A stretch of 64,000 nucleotides of DNA from the NCBI GenBank assembly GCA_041846575.1, contig JBGZFC010000100.1, positions 19,735 to 83,734 of the forward strand. Reading direction: 5' to 3'. Position 1 is the first letter of the stretch; each line of letters opens with the position of its first letter. The notes below the pieces were generated by a model, which worked only from the letters and a program-made list of their open reading frames with translations, had not been told where the DNA came from and did no database searches. The DNA comes from JBGZFC01 sp041846575 (GTDB lineage Bacteria > Bacteroidota > Bacteroidia > Bacteroidales > Dysgonomonadaceae). Positions 8,856 to 18,600 of this stretch are shown here, in pieces. The position numbers were made by a program, and so were the translations under genes.

Positions 8856-9593
8856 ATGAAAAAAATGAAAAAAATGAAAAAAACATCTTTATTATTGCTG
8901 GCTGTGTTTAGCCTTACATTCGGTTTTGTAGGTTGCGAAAAAGATCCGTCAGAAATAACACAAGTTAATAATCCTATTACGAAAATTAATGCAAAAGTAG
9001 AAAATGGTGCTGTATTAAACGGTGTAGTTAAAACAGTTCGTTTAATATCTGACGAGGGTTTTGTTTCTACAATTCTTGGAGAGGCTAAGTATGAGAATGG
9101 CGGCTTTAATATGAAATTGCAACCGGTTGCTAATTCGGAATTGATTACTATTGCTGATGATATGCCCGACGAGGTAGTGATAAGTGATTTAAATGCCAAA
9201 TTTATTGTAGCTAACAGATTAATGGCATATTCATCAACTAATAATGAGTCTCCGATAGGCGTTTTTGAGTACACAAAAAATTCAATAGAAGATTTTATAT
9301 CTGTGAAAGATACTTATAGTTTTGACTGTATTGTTTATATTTATGTAGATAGAGATGTTAATATTAAAGGTAATTGGGAAGAAGATGATATTACTACTTT
9401 AATTGATTTGAAATTGAAAAAAGGTTGGAATATGGTTAGAATGTTAATTAGTGCAGAAGTTAATGGTGATGAAAATTATATGAAAATTGGTATTACAAAT
9501 ATTTCAAATGTAATCGGATATAAATGGATTTATATACCAAGTGATTATGAATTTTCTGTTAAACAAAAAGGTTTAAATAAATTATTCCGTTAG
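8856..9593 (+). CDS. Putative lipoprotein of unknown function
   Basis: A 245-residue protein with a type II signal peptide; the lipobox FGFVGC puts the acylated Cys at residue 27. The mature part looks mostly beta-stranded and resembles nothing I recognise. The start is odd: three tandem ATGAAAAAA nonamers give an in-frame MKKMKKMKK, so any of three ATGs could be used and slippage in multiples of nine would keep the frame. Codon use becomes very AT-rich towards the 3' end compared with the genes before it. A good terminator follows. It may be an accessory gene added after the bamD block. Confidence 0.7.
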   Translation: MKKMKKMKKTSLLLLAVFSLTFGFVGCEKDPSEITQVNNPITKINAKVENGAVLNGVVKTVRLISDEGFVSTILGEAKYENGGFNMKLQPVANSELITIADDMPDEVVISDLNAKFIVANRLMAYSSTNNESPIGVFEYTKNSIEDFISVKDTYSFDCIVYIYVDRDVNIKGNWEEDDITTLIDLKLKKGWNMVRMLISAEVNGDENYMKIGITNISNVIGYKWIYIPSDYEFSVKQKGLNKLFR

Positions 9594-9618
9594 TAAATTT
9601 TTGGAATACTGAAAAAAT

Positions 9619-9649
9619 AAAAGGCATCGATTAAAACGGTGCCTTTTTT
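9619..9649 (+). terminator. Rho-independent terminator after the lipoprotein gene
   Basis: Arms AAAAGGCATCG (9619-9629) and CGGTGCCTTTT (9637-9647) pair with one G-T wobble around a 7-nt loop and run into a U-tract. It ends the transcript of the lipoprotein gene, and possibly of bamD-rpoZ-DUF4293 upstream. Confidence 0.8.
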
Positions 9650-9699
9650 AGTTACAATAATATCAAAATCCAAACAGTACATTGCGGTTAATAATTCGC

Positions 9700-9845
9700 A
9701 TTGTGCGATACTGTCCTAAAAAAGTGTATAAAATAAATTTTTATTATATTTGAATTTTGAAGAAAAAAGATAACAAAAATTGAACTTTACACAAGAATAA
9801 ATTTCGGACATTTTGGTCGAATTAGCAAATAAAGGAGGTACTTAT
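9700..9845 (+). mobile_element. Probable scrap of an IS256-type element (5' end)
   Basis: In one frame from about 9781 this reads NFTQE-stop-ISDILVELANKGGTYLG, which resembles the extreme N-terminus of Bacteroidetes IS256-family (mutator) transposases, with one in-frame stop. The preceding stretch, beginning about 9709 with CTGTCCTAAAAAAGTGT, could be the element's end. Only some 25 codons survive before the sequence turns into intergenic repeats, so this is a tentative call from memory of the family. Confidence 0.35.
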
Positions 9846-10278
9846 TTGGGGCTGTCTCAAAATCCCGACATTCGTTCGTTTTTGTCATTGCCTAAGGGCG
9901 ATTCTGCGAATTCTGAACGAAACGAATAAGCTATCTTATAAGCTCTTGGCTTTTAGCTGTTAGCAACGAATCCAAATCATAAACAACTCCCTGTCATTTC
10001 GAACGAAGTGAGAAATCTATTCTTTCGGCTGTCAGCATTTGCAGGAAATATTATAAAAATGTCTTAAGTCTTGGCTCTTGTGTCCAGCATCGCAAAAAAA
10101 CAGATACTTCATTCCGCTAAAAGCTCCATTCGGTATGACAACATAGTGATGTGCTTTACTTTGCATAAAAACTAAGTGCAATGTGTATTGAAATTGCAAT
10201 GCCCAATTATAAAAAATAGTAAATCCGAAATCGAAAATCGTAAATTAATTTGTCTTTGCTTATTAGCATATAAACCAA
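9846..10278. repeat. Gene-free patchwork of dispersed intergenic repeats
   Basis: No gene is supported here. Recognisable pieces are TGTCATTTCGAACGAAGTGA near 9992-10012, shared in variant form with 27860-27911, 35437-35475 and 36462-36482; a CAAGAGCCAAGAC-type stretch in reverse near 10062-10090, shared with 33413-33450; and ATCGTAAATTAATTTGTCTT near 10238-10257, close to 35528-35546. The region looks like accumulated non-coding repeats between two operons. Confidence 0.6.
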
Positions 10279-11019
10279 TTATTCAAATAGTTCGGATTTT
10301 ATTAATTTCCATTTGCACAATCTGTATGTAATTGAAACACCAAGCACACCCAAGCCATAAATAAAACTGCGTTTTAGATTAATAGAAGAGGCTTCTTCGA
10401 AATATTTTGTAGGACAGGTCATTTCCCCAATCTCGTAACCCGCGTAAAAAATTTGAGCAAGCATTTCATTGTCAAAAATAAAGTCATCGGAGTTTTTATT
10501 AAAATTTATTTCAGAAAGGACTTCAGACGAAAATGCGCGGTATCCGGTGTGGTATTCCGATAGTTTTTGGTTGAGCATTACATTCTGGAAAAAAGTTAAT
10601 ATTCTGTTGGATATGTATTTAATAATTGGCATTCCGCCACGAATTGCTCCATTACCCAAAATACGAGAAGCAAGCACAACAGGATAAAGATTGTTTGCAA
10701 TCATATATGCCATAGAGTGTATCAGTTTTGGTGTGTATTGATAATCTGGATGCACCATAATAACTATATCGCCACCCAATTCCAATGCTTTGTTGTAACA
10801 CGATTTTTGATTTCCTCCGTAACCTCTGTTCTTCTCGTGTCTTATAATGTGTTTAATGCCCAATTCCTGAGCTTTTTTTACAGTATTATCTTTGCTGAAA
10901 TCGTCGGTAAGAATTACATCATCCACAATTTGAAAAGGAATCTCTTTGTATGTTTTCTCCAATGTTTTCTCTGCATTATAAGCAGGCATTACTACAATTA
11001 CTTTTTTACCGTTAATCAT
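10279..11019 (-). CDS. Glycosyltransferase family 2, polyprenyl-phosphate sugar synthase type
   Basis: A 246-residue GT-A enzyme. The VVMPAYNAEKTL start, DDFSKDNT, the nucleotide-sugar motif NRGYGGNQKSCYNKAL, and VHPDYQYTPKL (metal-binding region, here H-P-D rather than D-x-D) place it with DPM1/dolichyl-phosphate glucose synthase-like proteins. These load a sugar onto a polyprenyl phosphate for use on the other side of the membrane. The C-terminus has one weakly hydrophobic segment. It follows the GT39 membrane glycosyltransferase on the same strand with an 18-bp gap, so the pair could make and then use a lipid-linked sugar. Confidence 0.86.
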   Translation of the reverse strand: MINGKKVIVVMPAYNAEKTLEKTYKEIPFQIVDDVILTDDFSKDNTVKKAQELGIKHIIRHEKNRGYGGNQKSCYNKALELGGDIVIMVHPDYQYTPKLIHSMAYMIANNLYPVVLASRILGNGAIRGGMPIIKYISNRILTFFQNVMLNQKLSEYHTGYRAFSSEVLSEINFNKNSDDFIFDNEMLAQIFYAGYEIGEMTCPTKYFEEASSINLKRSFIYGLGVLGVSITYRLCKWKLIKSELFE

Positions 11020-11037
11020 ACTTTGTTTATATTTATT

Positions 11038-12693
11038 TTATTGAGAAATAGGGTATCGGGCATAAAAGATAAATCCGTTTTTCTCATATAATTTAATGGG
11101 ATTGTTTGTCTCTTGTAAAAAAATCGCCACTTTTTTCTTCTGCGATTTTACTGCGAAATATACAGGTTTATCCAAGTTTCCCTTTTGCAAATACTCTTTA
11201 TCTGCAATATTGTTTTTAGGTTGTCTGTTGCTGTAAAAATAGTGAGCGTAGCTTTTGTGAATTGGGTATATGTAGCAATCTTCGCCACTTTTACTTTTAA
11301 AAAACTCGATGGCTGCGTTTTGGCTGTATTTCTCTATTCTTTCAGTAAAGAAAAACATTCCAAAATAGATAAATATCAGAGAGCCTATAAACAAGCCTGC
11401 CAATGCCGAATACCTGTTTCTTTTCTGATTATAAGCAAAATAAACTATGGAGATAATCAATGTTAAGCCGATTATCCATTCAAAACCTTTCCAATCGCCT
11501 GATGCTTGCAGATTGCCTGCCGCGAATTCGTCTTTAATGTATGGTATAAGCAGATGTTTGAATGAATCGATAAAAGGAATGACAGAAGCAGCCAATCCGA
11601 TTATTGAGCCGATAACAACAGTTAATACAACTGCCCATTTGGGGAGTTCTGTTTTATTGTCCAGCCACTTATTAAGATACCACGCCGCGAGAAAAGTTAT
11701 CGGGAAGTAGCACATTGATGAGTAGTGCACAATTTTTGTTTGTACTATGGTGAATAGAATAAGAACAACCCACAGAGTAATCATCATCCATCGGAAGAAG
11801 TGTGTTATCGAAGTATTGGCTCCATCTTTGAGACTTTTTTTATACATGGAAAGAACAGCAAAAACAGATGTCGGGAAAACTCCGAAAAACAGAATAACGA
11901 AGTGATATCCCGGGAAACCACCATGTCCTGCATCTTGAGTTTGAAAAAGACGAATCTGATAAACTATAAAGTCTTGAATAATACTATAATTACCGGTAGC
12001 AATCTGCAAAATAAACCAAAGACCGCCCACAACAGAGAGCACCGCAAAAAAAGCAACAACATGCATCCATTTGAATTGAGGAAGTTGGAATCGTTGCAGA
12101 GCGAGCCAAACTATAAAACAGATGCCGAATATCAGTAAACCTACAGGACCTTTGGTTAGTGTAGCCATACCTATGAAAAATGCGGAAAGCATAGCCTGCA
12201 AATATCTATTGTCGTTGTTTTCAGTAGAAGAGTATTGTATGATGTAATAAAGACCGAGAAATATAAAGAGATTAAACCATGGGTCGATAATACCTGATTT
12301 GAAATAGAAAAAAGGCAAAAACGAAACCAGATAGCATGCTCCCCACAACAATCCGAAATAGATGTTTTTGAGCCTGTTTCCAATGAAAAAAAGAATCAAT
12401 ATAGTAGCAATACCTGCAATTGCATTCGGAAAACGAGCCGCGAACTCATTTACACCGAATACTTTCATCGACAGAGCCTGCAACCAGATAAAGAAAGGAG
12501 GTTTTTCCCAAAAAGTCTCGAAATTTATCTGTACATTGAGGTAGTCGCCAGTTATCAGCATCTCGCGTGCCGACTCGGCAAAGTTAATTTCGTCCCAATC
12601 GAAAAGATGTACACGTCCTATTCCGGTAACAAAAAGAATAATTCCGACAGCAACAATAATCAATGAAAATAATAGATATCGGTTTTGTTTCAT
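11038..12693 (-). CDS. ArnT/PMT-type membrane glycosyltransferase (GT39 family)
   Basis: A 551-residue protein with about eleven predicted membrane helices and a C-terminal periplasmic part. The first periplasmic loop has the catalytic-type motif FDWDEINFAESAREML, and the following FETFWEKPPFFIWLQ and EFAARFPNAI are typical of ArnT and related GT39/GT83 enzymes. These move a sugar from undecaprenyl phosphate onto lipid A or another envelope acceptor. The neighbouring GT2 gene probably supplies the lipid-linked donor. It could act on lipid A, a lipoprotein or a secreted glycoprotein; sequence does not decide. Confidence 0.86.
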   Translation of the reverse strand: MKQNRYLLFSLIIVAVGIILFVTGIGRVHLFDWDEINFAESAREMLITGDYLNVQINFETFWEKPPFFIWLQALSMKVFGVNEFAARFPNAIAGIATILILFFIGNRLKNIYFGLLWGACYLVSFLPFFYFKSGIIDPWFNLFIFLGLYYIIQYSSTENNDNRYLQAMLSAFFIGMATLTKGPVGLLIFGICFIVWLALQRFQLPQFKWMHVVAFFAVLSVVGGLWFILQIATGNYSIIQDFIVYQIRLFQTQDAGHGGFPGYHFVILFFGVFPTSVFAVLSMYKKSLKDGANTSITHFFRWMMITLWVVLILFTIVQTKIVHYSSMCYFPITFLAAWYLNKWLDNKTELPKWAVVLTVVIGSIIGLAASVIPFIDSFKHLLIPYIKDEFAAGNLQASGDWKGFEWIIGLTLIISIVYFAYNQKRNRYSALAGLFIGSLIFIYFGMFFFTERIEKYSQNAAIEFFKSKSGEDCYIYPIHKSYAHYFYSNRQPKNNIADKEYLQKGNLDKPVYFAVKSQKKKVAIFLQETNNPIKLYEKNGFIFYARYPISQ

Positions 12694-12898
12694 ACAAGAA
12701 AAGATGTGATAACGAATGTTTCAACTGAAAAACAGACTATAATTCTTGGTTTATAAGCAGAGATTTAAAATTTAATAATCTCTCTTTTAATAATAGACAG
12801 CAAAAATACTGTTTTTTTGTTTAACAGATGACTTTTTCAAACAATATTCTGATGTCACAAATCTAATATGTCACAAAACTTTCATTAAACTTTGCTTT

Positions 12899-12935
12899 AG
12901 AAAAAAGAGTGTGTTCGTAATCGAGCACACTCTTT
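12899..12935 (-). terminator. Rho-independent terminator of the methionine gamma-lyase gene
   Basis: Arms AAAGAGTGTGTTCG (12904-12917) and CGAGCACACTCTTT (12922-12935) pair over 14 bp with one wobble around a TAAT loop. On the minus strand the hairpin is followed by a run of Ts. It lies 43 bp beyond the stop of the minus-strand gene at 12979. Confidence 0.82.
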
Positions 12936-12978
12936 ATATTATCTGAAAATTACTCTGTTTTGTTATAAAAACAAACAA

Positions 12979-14175
12979 TTATAATTTGTTTAATGACTGC
13001 TCTAAATCGGCAATAATATCATCGACGTTTTCCAATCCAACCGATATGCGAATAAGCCCTTCGCTTATATCGCTTGCTGCTCGTTCTTCCGGAGTATAGG
13101 GCGAGTGAGTCATACTTGCAGGATGCTGTATTAATGTTTCCGCATCGCCAAGACTTACCGAAATAACAATCATCTTTAAGTTATTAAGAAGTTTTTTTCC
13201 GGCTTCAACTCCTCCTTTCAATTCGAAGCATATCATTGCACCCGGTAATGACATTTGCGATTTTGCCAATTCGTATTGTGGAAATGAGGTTAAGCCCGGA
13301 AACTGAACTGACTCGATAGCAGGATGTTTTTCTAAAAATTCGGCAACTTTTTGTGCGTTGGCACAATGCTTTTGCATTCTGATTTCTAAAGTTTTCAAAC
13401 CGCGATTGATTAAGAAAGCGTCAAACGGACTCATACTTGCACCTGTTAAGTCTTTTACACCAAGTAGACGAACTGTGTCGATATAATCTTTTTTACCTAC
13501 TACAAATCCGGCAATAACATCGCCATGACCATTTAAATATTTTGTTGCTGAATGTACCACAACATCGGCACCAAGCTCTAACGGGCGAGTAATGAAAGGT
13601 GTAGAGTATGTATTGTCAACCATCAATTTGCAGTTTTCTTGCTTATGGCAAATGTCTGCAATGGTACGTATATCACAAATATACATGTTGGGGTTGGCAG
13701 GTGTTTCAATATATACAAGTTTTGTATTGGGTCTTATGGCTTTACGTACATTCTCAGGGTCGCGAGTATCTACAAAAGTAACCTCAACGCCATAACGAGA
13801 CAGACCATGACTTAAAAATGCATACGTGCACCCATACAATGTTTTAGATGCCACGATATGGTCGCCTTTCTCTACACAAACCCAGATAGCAGAAGTAATG
13901 GCTCCTATACCTGATGCTGCCGAAAGACATGCTTCGCCACCTTCAAGCAGGGCTATTTTCTCTTCCGCCATAGTACAGGTGGGATTACCAAGTCGAGTAT
14001 AGATATATCCGTTTTCTTCCAACGCGAATCTGCGTCCGCCCTGTTCGGCAGTTTCGAATGCGAAAGTTGATGTTTGATAAATAGGAGCACAAAGTGCGCC
14101 GAATGTGTTAGGCTGATGTCCGCCGTGGATTGCTTTTGTGGCAAATCCAGATTGTTTTAATTTCTCGTTATTCAT
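12979..14175 (-). CDS. megL: L-methionine gamma-lyase
   Basis: A 398-residue PLP enzyme of the cystathionine gamma-synthase family. The Tyr114-x-Cys116 pair in KTLYGCTYAF is at exactly the positions that mark methionine gamma-lyase (Cys116 in the Pseudomonas enzyme), and the PLP lysine is Lys212 in HSATKYLNGHGD. The enzyme splits methionine into methanethiol, 2-oxobutanoate and ammonia. The frame is open to an ATG at 14382, but that overlaps divergent glyA and adds 69 non-homologous residues. The ATG at 14173-14175 (MNNEKLKQSG) fits the family, and a TACCTTTG -7-like box lies at 14213-14220 on this strand, which also rules out the longer start. Confidence 0.92.
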   Translation of the reverse strand: MNNEKLKQSGFATKAIHGGHQPNTFGALCAPIYQTSTFAFETAEQGGRRFALEENGYIYTRLGNPTCTMAEEKIALLEGGEACLSAASGIGAITSAIWVCVEKGDHIVASKTLYGCTYAFLSHGLSRYGVEVTFVDTRDPENVRKAIRPNTKLVYIETPANPNMYICDIRTIADICHKQENCKLMVDNTYSTPFITRPLELGADVVVHSATKYLNGHGDVIAGFVVGKKDYIDTVRLLGVKDLTGASMSPFDAFLINRGLKTLEIRMQKHCANAQKVAEFLEKHPAIESVQFPGLTSFPQYELAKSQMSLPGAMICFELKGGVEAGKKLLNNLKMIVISVSLGDAETLIQHPASMTHSPYTPEERAASDISEGLIRISVGLENVDDIIADLEQSLNKL

Positions 14176-14285
14176 AAATCTATAATTAATAATCAGAAAT
14201 GTTAATTTCGTACAAAGGTAATAAAACTTTATCTCTTTCGGGCAGGATAATTCTTCTTTTTCTTCTTCTATTGAACAAACTTTAC

Positions 14286-14293
14286 TATATTTG
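14286..14293 (+). promoter_or_regulatory. -7 box (TATATTTG) of glyA
   Basis: Exact TAnnTTTG match 36 bases before the glyA ATG. No TTTG occurs at the ideal -33 spacing. With the opposite -7 box at 14213-14220, it makes the 153-bp gap a divergent promoter region for glyA and the methionine gamma-lyase gene. Confidence 0.5.
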
Positions 14294-14328
14294 CAATAGA
14301 ATACAATTTTATAAAACTTTATAGATAA

Positions 14329-15609
14329 ATGAAAAGAGATAATCAGATTTTCGATATAATCGAGAAAGAGCATCAGCGACAACTTAAAGGCATTGAGTTA
14401 ATCGCATCGGAAAATTTTGTCAGCGAACAGGTTATGCAGGCAATGGGTTCTGTATTAACAAATAAGTATGCCGAAGGTTATCCTGGCAAACGTTATTACG
14501 GTGGTTGCGAAGTGGTGGATTTGAGTGAACAATTGGCTATAGACCGTTTGAAACAACTATACGGTGCCGAATGGGCTAACGTTCAACCACACTCGGGTGC
14601 ACAAGCTAATGCGGCTGTATTCCTCGCTTGTTTAAAAGCAGGAGATAAATTTATGGGATTGAATCTGTCGCACGGCGGACACCTTTCTCACGGTTCGCCT
14701 GTTAATTTTTCGGGTTTAATGTTTCAACCCATTGAGTACAACGTCAGAGAAGAAGACCAACGTGTAGATTATGACCAATTGGAGAGTGCTGCACGCAGCG
14801 AACGTCCCAAACTGATTATTGCAGGTGCTAGTGCTTATTCTCGTGAGTGGGACTATGCACGTATCCGCAAAGTAGCTGATGAGATTGGCGCTATTTTCAT
14901 GGTAGATATGGCGCATCCGGCAGGAATGATTGCCGCAGGCTTGTTAGACAATCCGTTAAAATATGCACATATCGTAACTTCAACTACACATAAAACTTTA
15001 CGTGGTCCTCGTGGTGGAATTATCCTTATGGGTAAAGATTTTGAAAATCCATGGGGATTGAAGACTCCTAAAGGCGAAGTAAAAATGATGTCGGCAATAT
15101 TGGACTCTGCCGTATTCCCCGGAATGCAAGGCGGACCTCTGGAACACGTAATCGCTGCTAAAGCAGTTGCTTTTGGTGAAGCATTAGACAGTTCTTGGAA
15201 AACTTATCAAACACAAGTGAAAACAAATGCTGCTACTATAGCTCAGGCATTTATGGATAAAGGCTATAAAGTGGTATCGGGCGGAACGGATAACCATATT
15301 ATTTTGGTGGATTTACGTACAAAATTCCCGGAATTGACAGGAAAAGTTGCCGAAAGAGTGCTTGTATCGGCAGATATTACAACCAATAAAAACATGGTGC
15401 CGTTTGATAGTCGCAGTCCGTTCCAAACTTCAGGATTACGTTTCGGAACGCCGGCAATAACTACTCGCGGAGCAAAAGAAGACTTTATGGGAGAGATCGT
15501 GGAAATGATTGACACCGTTCTTTCCGATGTGGAAAACGAACAAACAATTAGTGCGGTTCGCAAGAAAGTGAACGAAACTATGACTAAGTTTCCGTTGTTT
15601 GCTTGGTAA
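14329..15609 (+). CDS. glyA: Serine hydroxymethyltransferase
   Basis: A 426-residue fold-I PLP enzyme that interconverts serine and glycine with transfer of a one-carbon unit to tetrahydrofolate. The N-terminal IELIASENFVS motif, the glycine-rich YAEGYPGKRYYGG segment and the PLP lysine (Lys222 in TSTTHKTLRGPRGG) are all present, and length is normal. It is single-copy-like and monocistronic, with its own -7 box and a terminator 30 bp after the stop. Together with sdaA and pabB/pabC elsewhere in the window it belongs to serine and folate metabolism. Confidence 0.96.
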   Translation: MKRDNQIFDIIEKEHQRQLKGIELIASENFVSEQVMQAMGSVLTNKYAEGYPGKRYYGGCEVVDLSEQLAIDRLKQLYGAEWANVQPHSGAQANAAVFLACLKAGDKFMGLNLSHGGHLSHGSPVNFSGLMFQPIEYNVREEDQRVDYDQLESAARSERPKLIIAGASAYSREWDYARIRKVADEIGAIFMVDMAHPAGMIAAGLLDNPLKYAHIVTSTTHKTLRGPRGGIILMGKDFENPWGLKTPKGEVKMMSAILDSAVFPGMQGGPLEHVIAAKAVAFGEALDSSWKTYQTQVKTNAATIAQAFMDKGYKVVSGGTDNHIILVDLRTKFPELTGKVAERVLVSADITTNKNMVPFDSRSPFQTSGLRFGTPAITTRGAKEDFMGEIVEMIDTVLSDVENEQTISAVRKKVNETMTKFPLFAW

Positions 15610-15638
15610 GAAACGAGAAACGGCTGAATAAAATAGAT

Positions 15639-15672
15639 AAAAAAGATGAGAAAAACTTCTCATCTTTTTTAT
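15639..15672. terminator. Bidirectional terminator between glyA and the T9SS protease gene
   Basis: Arms AAAAAAGATGAGAA (15639-15652) and TTCTCATCTTTTTT (15657-15670) pair perfectly over 14 bp with a 4-nt loop. A-run and T-run flank it symmetrically, so it can end glyA on the plus strand and the convergent gene at 15697 on the minus strand. Confidence 0.85.
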
Positions 15673-15696
15673 TACAGGAGTTAAAATAATCGACAA

Positions 15697-18600
15697 CTAC
15701 ATAACTTCCAATTTACTGGTCTGTATTTGTTTGCTATTACTTATTCTCAACAGATATATTCCTTTTTCTAATCCGGAGATATCTAATTCTACATTTGATG
15801 TTTTTACCTCTTTTCTGATAACCGAGACACCTGTAGTTGTAAACAGTTCTATAATAGAATTACCTTCGTGTAGTCCATTAATATGTAGAGTGTGTGATAC
15901 AGGATTCGGATAGACTTTAAGGTTTGTGTCAGCATTATTGTTGGATATGTTATTATACTCTATTGTACTACAGATTGATTCAGACTCGCAGTCATTGTAC
16001 ACAGCAGTAACACAGTATTCTGCCGTAATTTTATCATTGTTGATTTCATCAACAAAAAATAGTTTATCTATATCTCTTATTTCTGCAATAAGTTCACTGT
16101 CGCGATAAACATTATATCCAAGAAAGTCGTTATTTGCTGTATTGGTCTCACTCTTTACAACTACCTCATCAATATTTAACCAAAACTGGTCGGTACTGTC
16201 GAAGTGTCTGAAAGCTATATATTTGGAGCCTTCGGGTAGTAATATACTTCTTTTATACCATTCTCCGGGGTTTTTATCTTGTTTTGATTTGGAAGGCGTA
16301 AGTTCTTCAAATATTATAGAAAAATCGGAAGTCTCGTTGCCGGTGGTAGAAGAACATACCGCGTAATATTCCCTCGCGGGAGCATCCTGATTGCTTACCC
16401 AATATTCGAGTAACTTGGCATCTTCCAATATAGGAGAGATTAGATAGTTGTCAGGATTTAGCCAATTTCCGGAAATGTAAGAAGATGATGAAATACAGTA
16501 TGCACCGTTGTGTCCTGTAAATCCGGTCGTGGTGTCCCAATTATATCCATCTTCGTCTGCATCAATAGTCAGCCATTCATCGGGTAGTGTACCTGAATTA
16601 AAACTTTGCGCTAAAATTATTTTTTCAGGATATGTCCATGAAACTATAACCTTATTATTCTCTATGGCGGTGGTTGTGTTAGTTATTGGCAAACATTGCG
16701 ATTTTATGCGGTTGTAGCCTTGTGCAGAAATGTTATTTTGGGAAGATAGGAATAATAATAAACTGTCTCTGGTTGATTCGAAATTATTATTAATCATACT
16801 GGATTCTTTTACCGAGTTGTGTTGACTTTTTCCTCTAATATTATTATTTATTTTATGGTATAGGTATCCTAAGTCTATTACGGCAAATACACTATCCTCC
16901 AATGTCGCAGGGTTCGCAATTTTTTCCTCATACCAATCTATGGCTTGTTGCCAATTCTCTAGTTTTTCGTTGCATTTGTTTGCCAAGTTGTCCGCTAATC
17001 CTAATAGAGATTCATTGTTTATAGATAAGTAATAAGATTGGAGTTCCTCATAGTTATTTGATACGAACTCTTCTAATATTATTAACTCTTTCATAGCAGC
17101 TTGGGCATATTTACTGTTAGGATGTGAAGCAATGATTGAACGAAACATATCGTTTGCAGTATCATAACTTCCGTTAAACGCTTTTTCTTGTGCACTAATA
17201 AATTCAAGCTCTACCATGTCAATGTTTTCATTAGCTGTGGATAATGGCTCCCAGATAGGGGCGTATTCAAATATGTTATGAGGGAATAAGTTAGTCATTG
17301 GATTAAATGTACTGCCCCAATAATTATTTGTAATATCTATTTTTTTAGAGGTACTGTCATTAATACTATGTAAGTATGTGTAAAATAAAAGAGGTGTATC
17401 GGAATGATACTCATCAAATATTTTATTATATTTAAATGGTGTAGGAAAAGAATTTCCTGATACGATAACTTCATATGATGCGTTGTTTTTTATAATTTGT
17501 CCATTATTGGTAGCTACTTTACTACCAATAAATGAAATATTAGATATGTTGAATAGACGAACACCTATGTTGTTGTTATATACCTTATTATCTAATATTC
17601 TACCTTTTGTGTTATAAATATTTATTCCTATTTGACTGTTATGTACTGTGTTGTTTGAAATAATAGAACGATATGAATAACTGTGACCAGAATTGAAAAT
17701 ACTAATTCCTACATTATTTGTTGCCGATATAATATTATCACTTATAATATAGCTTCCGTATTCTTCAATGCATATACCTGCATTATTTTGTGAATTATTT
17801 ACTTTGTTGCCTCTAAAAATGAAACTTTCATCTTTTCCAGTTGATTTAATATTGATGTTTGTTTCGTTAATCTGAGAATTTAAAAAGGTAATGTTACCAT
17901 TTAAATATGGTAACAGACTGTTATTAAATATGCAATAGTTGAATTTTATAGAATCAGCTTGTGCAATATTTATCTCACAGTTATTAAATTCAACTTTTGA
18001 TAAATTGATGTTTGAATTATTGTTAATATTTATCTCTAAAAAATTGTCTTCTTTTTTGGAGTTAAAAGCAATGTTTTCCCCTAAAGAAAATGTTCCATTA
18101 AATATAATCTTATTGTTTTTTGAGTTTGTTATTTTTACATTGTTACCAACAATTATATTGGCTTCTTCATCTATTATTAGTTTTGCATTATCTAACAAAG
18201 AGATAATGGCATTTGAGTGAAAGGTAAGAGTCGCACCACTTTTAACATGAACATCTTTACTTATGGCAATAATTCCACATGCAGTTAAATCGTTGTTTAT
18301 ATCAGAGGATAATATTGTTGGATAAGTCAATGCTGTATTTGTTGCTATGTTCCCATAATCTGTGAAAACAGGTTCCTCTCCAGGATGTCCTGTTCCATCA
18401 TTAATATCAATTGATTCGTGGTTTTTTTCCCACAAATAATTTTCAAATACAGAAACAACCTTATCTTTATTTATATCGGCAACTGATAACAGTTCACCTC
18501 CATAATAAAATTCTCCATTTGTAGTTGTACCTCTAAGTGAAGATAACAAATGGAAATTGAATTCTGCGTGTTCATAAACTTCCATGTCAATTATTTCTTG

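Noticed and set aside
14176..14382. N-terminal extension of the methionine gamma-lyase
   Set aside because: It overlaps divergent glyA, includes the promoter region and has no family similarity.
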